From contig NC_088654.1 in assembly GCF_964019385.1 (NCBI RefSeq), positions 4,695,097 through 4,759,096 of the forward strand: 64,000 nucleotides of DNA, given 5' to 3'. A program made the translations under genes and the position numbers. Position 1 is the stretch's first letter. Each line of letters begins with the position of its first letter. This DNA comes from Sycon ciliatum. Lineage: Eukaryota > Porifera > Calcarea > Leucosolenida > Sycettidae. This document shows positions 10,612-21,544 of the stretch, in pieces. The notes under the pieces were generated by a model that searched no databases, was not told the origin of the DNA, and saw only the letters and a list, made by a program, of their open reading frames with translations.

Positions 10612-11009
10612 AAACGGGCTCCCCGTTGTTACTTCCAGCAGCTTCACTCTCCCTACGACAGCGGCTATCAGCCTCTCTCTCCATCGTCAACAATTATCAC
10701 AGATTCAACATTCTACATTTATCAGCACTGCACTGGGTGAATATGTCTCGAGACGAATTTAGCGGATCAACAACGCTTCGCTGGAGATAAATTCTCCTCT
10801 GGAGGACCTTCAGGGTACCTGGAAGGGTATAGAAGACGGGATCGCTCACGACGTTGAGAGAACATAGAAAACAACCTCCTCTTCGATTGAAAATTGGCCA
10901 AAAAGTATGTGAAATGTATGTGCGCAGATGCATTTCCACTGGCAAGCTAATCCCTCATTACGTCATCAGCGCTCGCTCGGCGAAATTCAAAAGTCGTCTT
11001 CCTGCTCGA
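10612..11009 (-). repeat. Right inverted arm of TTAA element
   Basis: Inverted partner of 7997-8400. The 201 bp beyond it (11010-11210) are unrelated to the left outer end, so one terminus has been replaced or lost. Confidence 0.85.
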
Positions 11010-11214
11010 GAAAAGTGCCGTCCTCCAACCTTCGAGCGCGATATCTCAACAACCGTTGGAGCTATCGTAAAAACGATTACACTAACGGAAAGCTGAGGAT
11101 GTCAGCTACATACTTCGATTTTCACGATAGTGCAATATTTGAATAAGTTATGGCTGTTTGAAGTCATCGACGGAACACCGTCGAAATTTGTATAGTGGGG
11201 AGCCAAAGGGTTAA

Positions 11215-12770
11215 GGCAACACTTCCGTGCTATATTCTGTGATCCTGCTCTGGAGTCATCTAGGCTCTTACGGACAGAGGAAGACCTTAAAAACCCTATA
11301 AAGCAGACAGAGGTACATGTCGCAGCTAAGCGCTTGAATAATGGCCGAGCTTCAGGACCAGATGGGATACCTGCTGAACTTATCAAGTATGGAACACCAG
11401 CACTGTTCTCGAACATTGCCACTACATTCAACAATTATGCCAAAGACAAATCACTCAATCTAGGCGATGGGCTACTGATACCGATACCAAAGCCGGGAAA
11501 GAAAAGAGGTCCTCCTGGAAATGTAAGGCCAGTTAGGCAGTTAGGTACCCTGTTGAACACCCTACGGAAACTTCTTTCATCGGTCATCCTGACGCGGATC
11601 AAGCCCGCTATCAACGGGTACTTGTCACTGAACCAGAGCGGGTTCCGGTCAGGGAGAAGTACTGGAGACGTGGTATACAGCTATCGGTGGTTATCAGCAA
11701 GATGCCTACGGGTTGCGTCGGAGATCTCAATCTTAGGCATTGATATGTCAAAGGCATTTGACACTATATCAAGGGGCAGGCTGATCGATATACTGTCGTC
11801 AGTCATTGATCATGATGAGCTGCACATCATCCAATGCCTTCTGACAGACACCACAATAAAAGTAGAGCTGAATAACATTCTCAGCCAACCATTAGTCACA
11901 CATAATGGAACCCCACAAGGTGATTCTCTATCGCCAGTCCTGTTTACTGTCTACCTCGAGGCTGCATTGAGGTTGATTCGAGAGCGACTCTCACCACGAC
12001 CAGCATTGGATATTCAGCTTCAATTGCCCAATGAAACAGCGTATGCGGATGACGTAGACTTCATCAGCACCAGCCTACAATATTTGCATGACAATCAACC
12101 CATACTATCATCCTCGTTAGCGGAATACAACTTAAAAATGAATGAAGCCAAAACCGAATATACTACAATTAAAAGAGAAAAGGACAGAGTAGACGAGCGA
12201 TGGCGGAATACGGTCAAAATAGGATCGATGCTTGGAGTGGAGGAAGATATCAGTCGGAGAAAACGTCTAGCAACATGTGCCTGACATCAGCTGTGGGTGA
12301 TATGGCTGAGAGGTAACCATGCCCGTGAACCCCTTCAGATTAGGTTATACAGCAGCTTTATTCTCCCAATACTTCTTTATAACTGCGGAACATGGAGCCT
12401 GACAGAGACTCAAGAAAAAAAACTTTACTTGTTCCACCGCCAGCAGTTACGAGCAGTCATAGGGGTCAAATATCCCCGTATAATACGCAATGAAGCACAG
12501 TACAAGCGCACTGGCTCCAAGCCAATTAGCAGAATCATCCGGTCTGCTAGGTGGAGAATCCTTGGCCACATGCTTCGACTAGACACCTCATCCCCGGTCC
12601 AGCAGGCTATGTCAGCATACTTTAAGCCAGGAAGCTCAGGGTTCCGAGGCCGCCCGAGAACAACCCTCCCGCGATCCATCAACAACGACCTGAAAAATTC
12701 CAGATCCACAAACTCCCTCACATCACACGAGGATCTAGTTGCACTGAGGCAGCTTGGCCAGGATCGTTGA
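11215..12770 (+). pseudogene. LINE reverse transcriptase and C-terminal region (copy A)
   Basis: Non-LTR RT that would copy the LINE RNA at a nicked target. Motifs: RASGPDGIPAELIKYG near 11344, NQSGFRSGRST near 11631, GIDMSKAFDT near 11738, NGTPQGDSLSPVLFTVYL near 11905, and catalytic YADDVDF near 12042. The frame stops at TGA 12282-12284 and resumes at 12297 with the C-terminal YNCGTWSL...ILGHMLRLD region to 12770. A 12-bp insertion (GGCAGTTAGGTA near 11534) is absent from copy B. The 3' UTR runs to the (AAT)n tail, interrupted by the hammerhead element at 12919. Confidence 0.85.
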
Positions 12771-13063
12771 AAGTGGAAGGAACTAATGTGTGCTGTGTGT
12801 AATGGCTGAAGTTATACAATTACACTAGATGCCCTTAACAATAATAACGGATACAATTACACTAGTTACTGTAACACACTAGATACTCTAACAATTTTAT
12901 CAACAATTATGATAATTAAGAAAGGGTTTGCTCCCCACACCGGAGCTCGCGCTATTCCGCCGACTTTACTTGACACTTGACTGACTCACGACTGCTATCC
13001 AGAGCACACGAGAAGTCCATCGAACCTTCGACTCGGCAAACCTGCAAGAAAGCACCACTCCCT

Positions 13064-13109
13064 GCTCAATACACAGTGTTTCGGGGAATTCACCCCTCAT
13101 CAGTTGAGC
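13064..13109 (-). ncRNA. Type I hammerhead ribozyme
   Basis: Full conserved core on the minus strand: GCTCAA (stem I), CTGATGA, stem II GGGG-TGAATT-CCCC, GAAA, short stem III (ACA/TGT with loop CTG), then A and TTGAGC closing stem I. Predicted cleavage is between 13070 and 13069. All core positions are intact. Confidence 0.85.
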
Positions 13110-13727
13110 TTGAGTAGGCTGAGGAAGATTGTGCCTGAAGAGCACCACTTATAGAGTGCTCTCCAGGCACAAACATCACCAGGGATACAAACTTACAGAG
13201 ACGCTCCGCTTCCAGCGCGACAAACACCTCGTGAACACCAGATAGCAGCGTGAGTCAGTGTCGCTCCTGGACGGTGAGACAGACGTGTATTGAGCAGGGA
13301 GTGGTGCTTTCTTGCAGGTTTGCCGAGTCGAAGGTTCGATGGACTTCTCGTGTGCTCTGGATAGCAGTCGTGAGTCAGTCAAGTGTCAAGTAAAGTCGGC
13401 GGAATAGCGCGAGCTCCGGTGTGGGGAGCAAACCCTTTCTTACAAGTCATCGCCGAAGTCGCAACCACTACTTCGTACTGTTGTGCCCAGCGCGGGCTTG
13501 CGACTAGTTGGTTTGGAGGTGACAGCGTTGCGAATGACCGAGGGTCCTCGACGTCTGTCTCACCGTCCAGGAGCGACACTGACTCACGCTGCTATCTGGT
13601 GTTCACGAGGTGTTTGTCGCGCTGGAAGCGGAGCGTCTCTGTAAGTTTGTATCCCTGGTGATGTTTGTGCCTGGAGAGCACTATATAAGTGGTGCTCTTC
13701 AGGCACAATCTTCCTCAGCCTACTCAA

Positions 13728-13773
13728 GCTCAACTGATGAGGGGTGAATTCCGCGAAACACTGTGTATTGAGC
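13728..13773 (+). ncRNA. Type I hammerhead ribozyme, stem II mismatch
   Basis: GCTCAA 13728-13733, CTGATGA 13734-13740, stem II GGGG/CCGC (one G-G mismatch against the other copies), GAAA 13755-13758, stem III, cleavage predicted after A13767, TTGAGC 13768-13773. Likely weaker than the other two copies. Confidence 0.8.
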
Positions 13774-14671
13774 AGGGAGTGGTGCTTTCTTGCAGGTTTG
13801 CCGAGTCGAAGGTTCGATGGACTTCTCGTGTGCTCTGGATAGCAGTCGTGAGTCAGTCAAGTGTCAAGTAAAGTCGGCGGAATAGCGCGAGCTCCGGTGT
13901 GGGGAGCAAACCCTTTCTTACAAGTCATCGCCGAAGTCGCAACCACTACTTCGTACAATTATGATAATTACCACATCAAATGCTGCAGAGACCTATCCAG
14001 AATCGGCAATATGCTGGCCCTGGCCTGGAGATCTGCAACTACAATCAGCTTCTACTCTGCAACATTAACGGATTAGTCCCCTTTGTCGATTGATGGATCA
14101 ATCGGTAGATTCGGCTCTGTTTTTCTTTCCTTTCTTTCTTGTTTTGAATTGTATGTTGAACTCATTGGATTTCTCAAGTTGTATTCTGTATCTCGTTATC
14201 GTTATATTTCCCTCTAGCCCTCTCGCTTAGGATGAGCTTTCTTTTTTATGGCAGCTTAAGCGAAGGCTATATACCTGCTTTATGCAGGTTGATGCCAACG
14301 TGAACAAGCAAAATAATAATAATAATAATAATTTCAACAACTCGGAGTTATGTTACTGGTATGGATGAGGTCGGCCAGAGTTCGCATGGGGTGCATGTAG
14401 AACTAATTCATTGTTATCAATAAAATCGAAAAAAAGCGAGGAGACGTTATCGGCGCTACAATTGTTTGTGTCAATACTCGGAGTAGATGAAGCAGCTGAA
14501 GCACCAACTAACCCTACGTACAAACTGCACCCTGTACAAGCCTGTGGGGTCGGCCCCAGAAAAACAATGAACTTTATGCTAGTTGTGTGTTTTCTTTGCA
14601 TTACATTGTTGGTACGTCATTATACAGTGGCGATTGACATTTTTTGGATTATTGTTTCTGTACTTTGCAGG

Positions 14672-15085
14672 ATGAGCCGAAGACGCACACATGCAAAGTT
14701 GAAGGCAATTGCTCAGCCCTACTATCCGCCAGTAACTCGAGCTCGAGCAAAGAGGTCTCAGCTTGCAGCAAATATGCTTCCTGAGAAGGAATGTTCTGCA
14801 GCATTTGCAAACACTGACCCTGTGTTGGAGCAGTCAACTGCCGTGACTGAGATTGTAGAGGCTGCAGATCCTGCTGAGGACTTAAGCGTATCACACGATG
14901 GAATTGTTGCCCAAGGGAATCATTATTGTGTGAAACGCAACAAACTGGACCTGGTTTCTTTCGACGTCTGGCGCTCTGTTCTGCTACAGATGCTGTCCGT
15001 TAGAGCCATCATCCGACTGTGTCAAGCATCACGTCATTTCCACCGATTTTTCATGAACGAGGAAACATTCCGGTTCCTTACAGAG
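14672..15085 (+). CDS. F-box-like protein, coding exon 1 (copy A)
   Basis: First visible coding exon of a two-exon gene. A pyrimidine-rich acceptor (TGTACTTTGCAG) ends at 14670, the ATG is at 14672 (MSRRRTH), and a donor GAG|GTGAGC follows at 15086, leaving phase 0. The 138 codons begin with a basic stretch (about residues 1-30) and end in an F-box-like segment, LVSFDVWRSVLLQMLSVRAI, then a CQASRHFHRFF helix. F-box proteins recruit substrates to SCF ubiquitin ligases; that role is inferred. An upstream 5' UTR exon is implied. The frame is open upstream to 14411 in copy A but shifted in copy B, so I start at 14672. Copy B differs at three residues. Confidence 0.6.
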
Positions 15086-16364
15086 GTGAGCGTTTACTTT
15101 AGAAGTTGCCAAATATAATTGCGTGTCGTACTAAATTGGGATGTCGAGCGAAAAATTGCACTAGATAGGGCCTGTCGAGGCAGCTCGAATCAGAGTGCTC
15201 CATGCAATAACGGGCTGTGCGATATAACCAGGGATGTGTTTTCGACCCAGATAAGAGCCAGGCACAAGTGGGGGCGTGTCAAGGCAGATTGAAGCAGAGT
15301 GCTCCATGCACAAATGTGAGGAGCAGTAGATCCAGAGAAGAATGCTCAGGCTAGAGAGGAGCCAGGCATTAACAGAAAGTCACCAGGTCACGGACCGTGA
15401 TTTGTTACTCCCGCCATTTGAGGGTAACAGCGCAACGACTGCTGCATGCCGTGTTGCACGAAATGCACAATATTTTACAGCAGTCAGGATTCAGCAGTCA
15501 GGGAAGAATGAACTAGGAAAAGTTATTCCTGTACTGACTAGAGAAAGGATGAACGACAAAGACGAGTCATGGGGCCGGAAGAATCTCCAACCAGAAAACC
15601 AACTGCCTACTAATTGGAGAGGAGATGTACAAGTAGAAGCCAAATTTCACCAAAACCAATTTTCTTTGATAGTGCGGTTTCGTGATGTCCACAACTTTCT
15701 TAGTAATCATTGGATAGGTCTTATTTAATAATACTTCAATGGCACCGTTTAAAACGTTACTGAAGTACGTCAAGTACAAGACACTTTTCGATTGATATCC
15801 GAATTGTTTTTCACTAAACAAAATTAGTAACGAAAAGATCAAAGTAGCGTAGTACCCGGTTTGGGAGGCTCGACTTGATTTAATTGTTCAGTCAGATTTC
15901 ATCCTTGTGTACTGGGGATGGGTGGAGCGACAAAGGTTAATATTTCGAATATATAATTATGTAGGACGCAGTATAGAGTCCATGCACTATATGATGTCCA
16001 GCACCCTATATAGAGTCCATTGGTCCAAAATCCACTATACAGAGTCCAGGAGTCCACTCAGTTTTTATCAGCTTCATCCTGCCGCGCAATCCCCTATAAG
16101 GAGTACACTTTTTCTACGAGTCCCCTATTCACGGTCCAGAAGTCCAGTTTATCCAGTCACACCGTCCTGTGTGTTGTGCCCGAAAGAGAACAAACACATT
16201 TTTAGTTTTGCTTGCCTCGTGGCAGCGCATTCCTTTCTTCACTTCAGCCATGGCTGCCAGTTCTGCTGTGCAGTTGCTGACAGTAATCTGTCTCGAGGTA
16301 ACCAAGGAGGATAAGGAGACGTTCAAAATCAAATCTGGAAAGCGTCTTGTGATTCTCTGAAGAC

Positions 16365-16655
16365 GTTTCATCAGTGCGCGGGATGAAAGCAGAGATTGCA
16401 GAACGAGAAAAGTTCAGCACAGTTCAAATCTGACGAGTCAGGTACACTCTCTTTCGTTCGACGCCACAAGGATCCCCTGTTTGGTTGGCCATTGCTGCCA
16501 GTAAGACGTTTGAACGGTTTCATCAGAGCGAGGGATGAAAGCAGCAAGCGGAGAAAGAGAAAAGTTCAGCACAGTTCCAATCTGACAAGTCAGATACACT
16601 GACACTCTCTTTCGTTCGTCGCCACAAGGATACCCCTGTTTGACTGGACAAGAGC
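16365..16655 (+). repeat. Tandem ~145-bp duplication inside the intron element
   Basis: Two imperfect units beginning GACGTTTCATCAG and GAACGGTTTCATCAG, both running through AGAAAAGTTCAGCACAGTTC and ending near CACAAGGATCCCCTG/CACAAGGATACCCCTG. Seen also in copy B near 57498-57790. A 36-codon ORF just upstream (16250-16360) has no recognisable similarity. Confidence 0.7.
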
Positions 16656-17804
16656 TGCCTGTACCACCGTGTCAAAAGGCTGTCCAACTACATGGCAGGA
16701 CGATGACTGAGGTAAGGAAGCTTTTACTGGTTTCGATTGGTCTGCTGTTCTGTCGTTATCCTTGAATTGTTTTTCCATTTTCAAGGAGCGTATCGCGTTT
16801 GTTTGATGTTGCTTGAATGAATGCCCTAAAAGTAATCAACCACTTCGTAATAGTCCTCAAGGACTGCAACTGTGCAAGGACTTTGCATCAATCGTATACG
16901 ATCGTCTAGCTATCATCAATTATTATTTTATTTCATGAGAAATGTATTTTTATCCCTGTGATAATTATGTGAACTCCACGACACTCTTCCTCTAGTATGA
17001 TGTCAAATACAATGGGATCCACAAACGCAGTGCCAGTGTACTAGTAGTAAGAGGAGGATTGCTTGTATGCCAATGACAAGAAAAAGCTTCTCAAGCTAAT
17101 ACTCGTATTCCCTGAAGTAACCGTTTTGATGTCACGAACATGACATTGTGTCAGTGAAACTGCCTCGTGACAACAAATCATTGCATTTCCATCTTGAGGA
17201 AGACTGACTGACGGCAACGCTGTACAGATTGTTTAAATCATTTCATTTCAATTTAGTTGCAGTGAAGTGAAACACTGTGTACACTACATGTATGTTGGTG
17301 TGTCCGTGCGTCTTGAGTGTGCACAAACGATCTTATTCCTCGTATTACTAATAGATTATTGTCCCCACCGTCACCTGTTCACAGGTCTTTGAGTGGATGG
17401 ATTTTCATTGAGCATCACATTCGTTGAGAACTTGGTTGTTGTGTGCTCCCATGCATCATTACGGTAATAAGCGTATCCTTGTGCTATCTATTTGTTGCAG
17501 GTGTGCTGAAGCTTGCGGAACTGAGTGCTGCTGAACATTTGCATGGCCATGAGCAATGGTGAAGCTTGCTATTGCACTCTCAGCATGTGCTAGTACTATG
17601 CTGACCACTGCACTTTGTTACTCTCTTACACTACTACGTGTATGTTAACGTGCGTGTACCCGTCCCCGTATGCATTCGTTTCGTATAATTATTTGTTATC
17701 CCTCTTGACTTTACATGTAAATGGGTGGACGTTTGCATGGCTGTTGGACTTGCGTGTGTATTGTGTCTCTACTCTTTTCTTGGTGTTTTCTTGGCGTTGT
17801 ATAA

Positions 17805-17806
<2 letters not shown>

Positions 17807-17848
<42 letters not shown>
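17807..17848 (+). repeat. (TG)n microsatellite, copy A
   Basis: About 20 TG units; the copy B equivalent (58939-58999) has about 30, so it changed length after the duplication. Minus-strand His-Thr ORFs here are artefacts. Confidence 0.95.
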
Positions 17849-17853
<5 letters not shown>

Positions 17854-19422
17854 CAATAATTTGAAAACAAATAATTAATCCTGCCCTCTCCATTATTCTC
17901 TTTCGATTCTTGGTTTTTTCTAGGTATTTTCTTGGCGTTGTGTGGGTGTGTGCATGTGTGTGTGCGTGCACAATAATTCGGCAACACTACATGATTGAGA
18001 TATTGTAATTTGCAGCGTCTGCGAAGAGACCACTTGATTTGAGGATGGTGTTTGTAGGGTTTTTCATGTAATGAAGTGGCTGCAGTGGCGCCTCAATACT
18101 TATTTTTTTTATCTTAAGAAGTGAATGATGTAAAGGATTAAAGGGAGAGGCCGTTTTCTGGTTAATATTCACTGCTTACAGCAGATCCTATGTCTAATTT
18201 CGAACTCGATAGGGGATGCCTAATTGGCTGGACTTTATACAGGGAGTGTTGTCCACATAAAGACTCTTTAAAGTTGATTTCAAAGTTTGGACTCCGTACA
18301 GTTGATTTTGGACCAATGGACTCTATATAGGGGGAAGCCAATTGGCTGGACTCTATACAGGGAGTAATGTCCATCTAAACTTTGAGCTCACAGTTGATTC
18401 CAAGTTTGGACTCTGTACAGTGGATTTTGGACCAATAGACTCTATTATAGGGGTTGGACATCATATAAGGGCTGGACGCTCTACTGAGTCCAACATAATA
18501 TAATTAATAGCAGACTCAGCGGAGGACGTTCAGGTTGGTTGTAACTCTGAGTTTGATGCCGTAAGGAAATCATCAGACAACTGATACTCGGGTCTACCCA
18601 ACAGTATGCTTATAAACACATAGGGCCACAAGCATAAACAAATTTAGCGCTAAATCTGGTGTGAGGAATGGGGAGAAAGCTGGCGCGGGCCAAGGCGCGA
18701 CAGTAGAAGTGCCAGGAGGGTGGCGGGCAACAGGCAGGTGTGAGCATGAAAGCGCGGAAAGAGGCGATGGGGAGGCAGCGCACAGCAGATAGGTGGAGGT
18801 GCCAGGAGGATGGCAGGCAATGGGCCAGTGAGATCGTTACAAGTAGGGAGTCGTTTGGTGACGGGCCGGCGTGAGCAGAGTGGCATCGCGAACAAAAGGC
18901 GAAGGGATTGTGTTATTTTAAAATATTATTGGGTGCTCAGGCAAACTCTTGGCATATTGATGGAGAATAGCACTTCATTATATAGAAAAGAAAAGGACCA
19001 AGGAATTACAAGTTACGCTATAATGTCCACTAACATCACCAGTTGCTAAACAATCAGCTCATGATATAACATTGCACGACACTGACCCGGACTCCTTGGC
19101 TCTCCATCCGGGTCAATTTATATTTTACTTCAAGTTGAAGTTCGGAGACCGTACATGTAGATAAAATGTGTGTGTTTTGAGCGATCTTTTAAAATGTATT
19201 GGCTGCAGTGGAGTCAGCGTAGTTCGAAAAATAAAAGTATTACGACCAATGGTGCTTTCAATAACGTCTCTGTGTGACATTATGACGTGATGTTAGTTCA
19301 CGCCTCCCTTTCGCGATCACATGTGACATAGGTAGGCCAGAAAAACCTTTTTGAAAGACCTCTTGATTTTGCCTTGATTCAATGTGCATTTACCGTCTCT
19401 CCCAATGCTTTACTTTGTGCAG

Positions 19423-20349
19423 AACCGCTACAAGATCAGCCCCAACCTTCACATGAACATCAGTTACAAAGCCATATGCAGAACACTCTACACAGCTGTG
19501 TCATTGGCACATTTGAAGTGGAATGATTGGTTTTTTCTTCGTTGGGTCTACAAGGACTTCACGCAAGACATAGCCAGCAGGATCAACAATTATTTATATT
19601 GTCTTCCCGTTCTCAGCCAAATAATGCAGAATGACCCAGAGCAATATGAGCCGTGGAAGCCAAAGTTAATTCTCCTGCCCGGCTTCAACATGCCCCCGTT
19701 TGTGCGGGCACGGGAAGCGAAGAAAATGTTTCCCAACCTATCCTTAAATGAGATCAGTAAACGGTACACAGGTCCCTTTGATGTTGTCGGCCAATATTCC
19801 ATTGGCAGCCTGAAACAGATGGAGTTGATCCGATACGGATCCGTGGAAGTGTACCAGGCTGCACTGATCAAAATGTTGTTCCAGGGAACACAGGAACTTG
19901 GTAAGTACTTAGTCTACCATCACCGTTGTAACAAATTTCGTGACGTCGTGAACTGTTTGCACAAAGTAACAACTGTTGCTCAGGCTATGACATTGTTACC
20001 CTGCCTCGGAGGTGACTGGGAAGCATTGCCTCCTTTCCTGCGCATTACCATTGATGGGCCGCAGTTGACCTGGAGGGCACCGTCCGTCGCAGTGAATATT
20101 TGTAAAATACATTCCGCAGTCAAATCGTACATTGAAGAACGCCTGCTGATGGACATTGACGATTATTGCGGCGCATGTTCAGACTACCACAAGAGGCACT
20201 GCCACGTTAATGGATGGCTGCGTACCCAGAAGGCTCTCTTCAGAGGCTTCGGCAAATATCTTGCCTTTCAATATCCCGACTACAAGGTATGGACCAAATA
20301 CGAGCTACTTGAGGCCATGACGGAGTATGGCAGCACGCTAGGGGTTTAG
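19423..20349 (+). CDS. F-box-like protein, coding exon 2 (copy A)
   Basis: Exon 2 of the gene starting at 14672. The acceptor (TTACTTTGTGCAG) ends at 19422 and the frame is phase 0, matching exon 1 across a 4337-bp intron. It has 308 codons and TAG at 20347-20349; with exon 1 the product is 446 aa. I do not recognise the domain. It is rich in aromatic residues (LKWNDWFFLRWVYKD) and has a Cys/His cluster YCGACSDYHKRHCH near 20164-20205 that could bind metal. Copy B differs at about six residues and both are stop-free, so both may still be functional. The 3' UTR and poly(A) signal were not identified; 20350-21250 shows no other gene. Confidence 0.65.
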   Translation, partial: NRYKISPNLHMNISYKAICRTLYTAVSLAHLKWNDWFFLRWVYKDFTQDIASRINNYLYCLPVLSQIMQNDPEQYEPWKPKLILLPGFNMPPFVRAREAKKMFPNLSLNEISKRYTGPFDVVGQYSIGSLKQMELIRYGSVEVYQAALIKMLFQGTQELGKYLVYHHRCNKFRDVVNCLHKVTTVAQAMTLLPCLGGDWEALPPFLRITIDGPQLTWRAPSVAVNICKIHSAVKSYIEERLLMDIDDYCGACSDYHKRHCHVNGWLRTQKALFRGFGKYLAFQYPDYKVWTKYELLEAMTEYGSTLGV

Positions 20350-21250
20350 ACATGAAAAAGTATTGAAAAGTAAAAGTGGCTAGCTTAGAGCTGTAATAGG
20401 TGGGCAAATGTCGTTCACAGAAGGCATCCATGCATTTGTACCGCCTGTGGTACAGTTCCCGATTTGTCGCTTGCGTTATTCTTTCATGTCACGTTTATAT
20501 CCACTTTCCCACAGAGAGTCATACAACTTCCATAATCCGAACCCCCTACGAAATACGATAGGTGTCCTCCATTACGAGACTTTATAAGCAGTACCGTCCT
20601 TCCTAGAGCATCGCCAATTTTGCTCAGCAAGTCCCCTATCTTCTGTGCCTTTTCTCCTTGGCCCCATTTCCCTTTGAAATACAGACCATATCTACTGCGA
20701 ATGAAAGACCGAATTGAACGCCATAATTCTAGATTCCCACCTCATTTGCACTGCTGCACCACGCGACGCTGGCCCGTGGTAACCCCCTTGCTGTTTCGCC
20801 TTAGCCCTGTGCCTGAATTACAACTCTCTTTGTTGCAATCTTCATGTAATGTTGGTGCTTTTCTTACCTCAATTTCCCACTTTCGTTTTCTTCTTTCATT
20901 TCTTCTCCATCTCCATTGCCGGTTAGCGTCCACATCCATTGTATTGGATGCCGACATAGCACCGTGAAGAAATGAATGACTATAATACATTACTAGTAGG
21001 TATCCTTTAAGCCTCGCACTGGTTTCTGTGGCCGGAACATTCCTACGTTATAGACGGCAGTATTCTGTCTTTGCGATTGCATCACGTGATCTGATTGATT
21101 CTTATAAAATTTGGAGGCCGTCAATGTACGTTGTTTCATCTTTTGACAAGAAAGGATTTTACGATACAGTAGTAGGGAGGTTTTGTCCCACGTAACGGAT
21201 ACGAGAACGGGTGATACAGGTAAAGTTCATGCAATGGACCCACGTTCGCA

Positions 21251-21544
21251 ATGCTGTTTTTAGTCACACGGAGCAAACAAAGGCATGAAGCCAAAGGCCC
21301 AAACTTGGTCAAAGACGAAGCTTCGAAGCTCATCGAATATGTTGTTCGTGCTACCGAAACTTCTTCAGCTGAGCACACTCACAGCTTGCACAATGCGCTC
21401 CATTATGATTTTCACCCACGTTCTGGCGGAACGTGGGTGAGCATCCATACACGGTACGTCGTGAATCAGAAAACGACTGTACGTGGGTCACTGAGTATCG
21501 AGTGGTACACACACATAAAGTACACATGGATTATGTGGGACTAA
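21251..21544 (+). CDS. Hypothetical 97-aa ORF (copy A)
   Basis: Open frame from ATG 21251 to TAA 21544, translated identically in copy B (62404-62697) although the DNA differs. No recognised domain. At 97% background identity, conservation over 97 codons is weak evidence. It contains the hairpin at 21413-21439. 21545-22650 holds short GGT-rich repeats (22262-22310) and no supported gene. Confidence 0.2.
   Translation: MLFLVTRSKQRHEAKGPNLVKDEASKLIEYVVRATETSSAEHTHSLHNALHYDFHPRSGGTWVSIHTRYVVNQKTTVRGSLSIEWYTHIKYTWIMWD
21413..21439. repeat. Perfect 11-bp hairpin
   Basis: CACCCACGTTC-tggcg-GAACGTGGGTG. The ACCCACGTTC core also occurs at 21237 and, partly, at 21482. Conserved at 62566-62592. Confidence 0.8.

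Larger units (their letters stand above)
7891..11210. mobile_element. 3.3-kb TTAA-flanked DNA element, absent from copy B
   Basis: Flanked by TTAA at 7887-7890 and 11211-11214, while copy B has one TTAA at the empty site near 53398. TTAA duplication is typical of piggyBac and Kolobok elements. Ends differ: the left starts AGGGGCACTCCGGC, the right (read inward) CCCTTTGGCTCCCC. Imperfect ~400-bp inverted arms lie inside (7997-8400 and 10612-11009). The interior, 8401-10611, has no long ORF; one fragment at 8690-8932 may be transposase remains. Confidence 0.8.
12919..13954. mobile_element. Hammerhead-ribozyme retroelement (retrozyme- or Penelope-like), fold-back copy
   Basis: Inserted in the LINE 3' UTR in copy A only, flanked by ACAATTATGATAATTA at 12903-12918 and 13955-13970, which occurs once in copy B. 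The left part (12919-about 13283) is on the minus strand. The rest is plus strand: one full ~480-bp unit from about 13287 and a partial second unit from 13766. Unit boundaries (TGTATTGAGC) coincide with the hammerhead cleavage site, as expected for concatemeric, ribozyme-processed RNA. No protein ORF, so non-autonomous. Confidence 0.8.
6403..14332 (+). mobile_element. RTE-like LINE, copy A, carrying two later insertions
   Basis: A non-LTR retrotransposon of about 3.5 kb once the two insertions are subtracted: AP-type endonuclease, RT, C-terminal region, short 3' UTR and an (AAT)n tail at 14311-14332. The trinucleotide tail and EN-RT order fit RTE-type elements; clade assignment is by eye. The 5' limit is uncertain (about 6403). 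Both copies are degraded, copy A by frameshifts and a stop. Confidence 0.75.
15958..18497. mobile_element. Non-autonomous TIR transposon in the intron (copy A)
   Basis: Terminal inverted repeats of about 90 bp (15958-16047 and about 18409-18497), starting TATGTAGGAC/TATGTTGGAC, carry repeated GAGTCCA and CTATATAGAGTCCA motifs. The flanks share ATATAAT (15951-15957, 18498-18504), a possible target duplication in AT-rich sequence. The right arm has extra internal copies of the TGGACTCTATACAG unit. No transposase ORF. Present at 57091-59647 in copy B, so it predates the duplication. Confidence 0.65.

Noticed and set aside
14411-14671. N-terminal extension of the F-box-like protein
   Set aside because: Open in copy A only; copy B is frameshifted there, and a splice acceptor ends at 14670.
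17711-17987. His/Thr-rich ORFs on the minus strand
   Set aside because: They translate a (TG)n microsatellite that changed length in copy B.
20620-20990. 115-aa plus ORF and basic minus ORF
   Set aside because: Both strands open by chance; no motif, and similarity between block copies is no higher than background.
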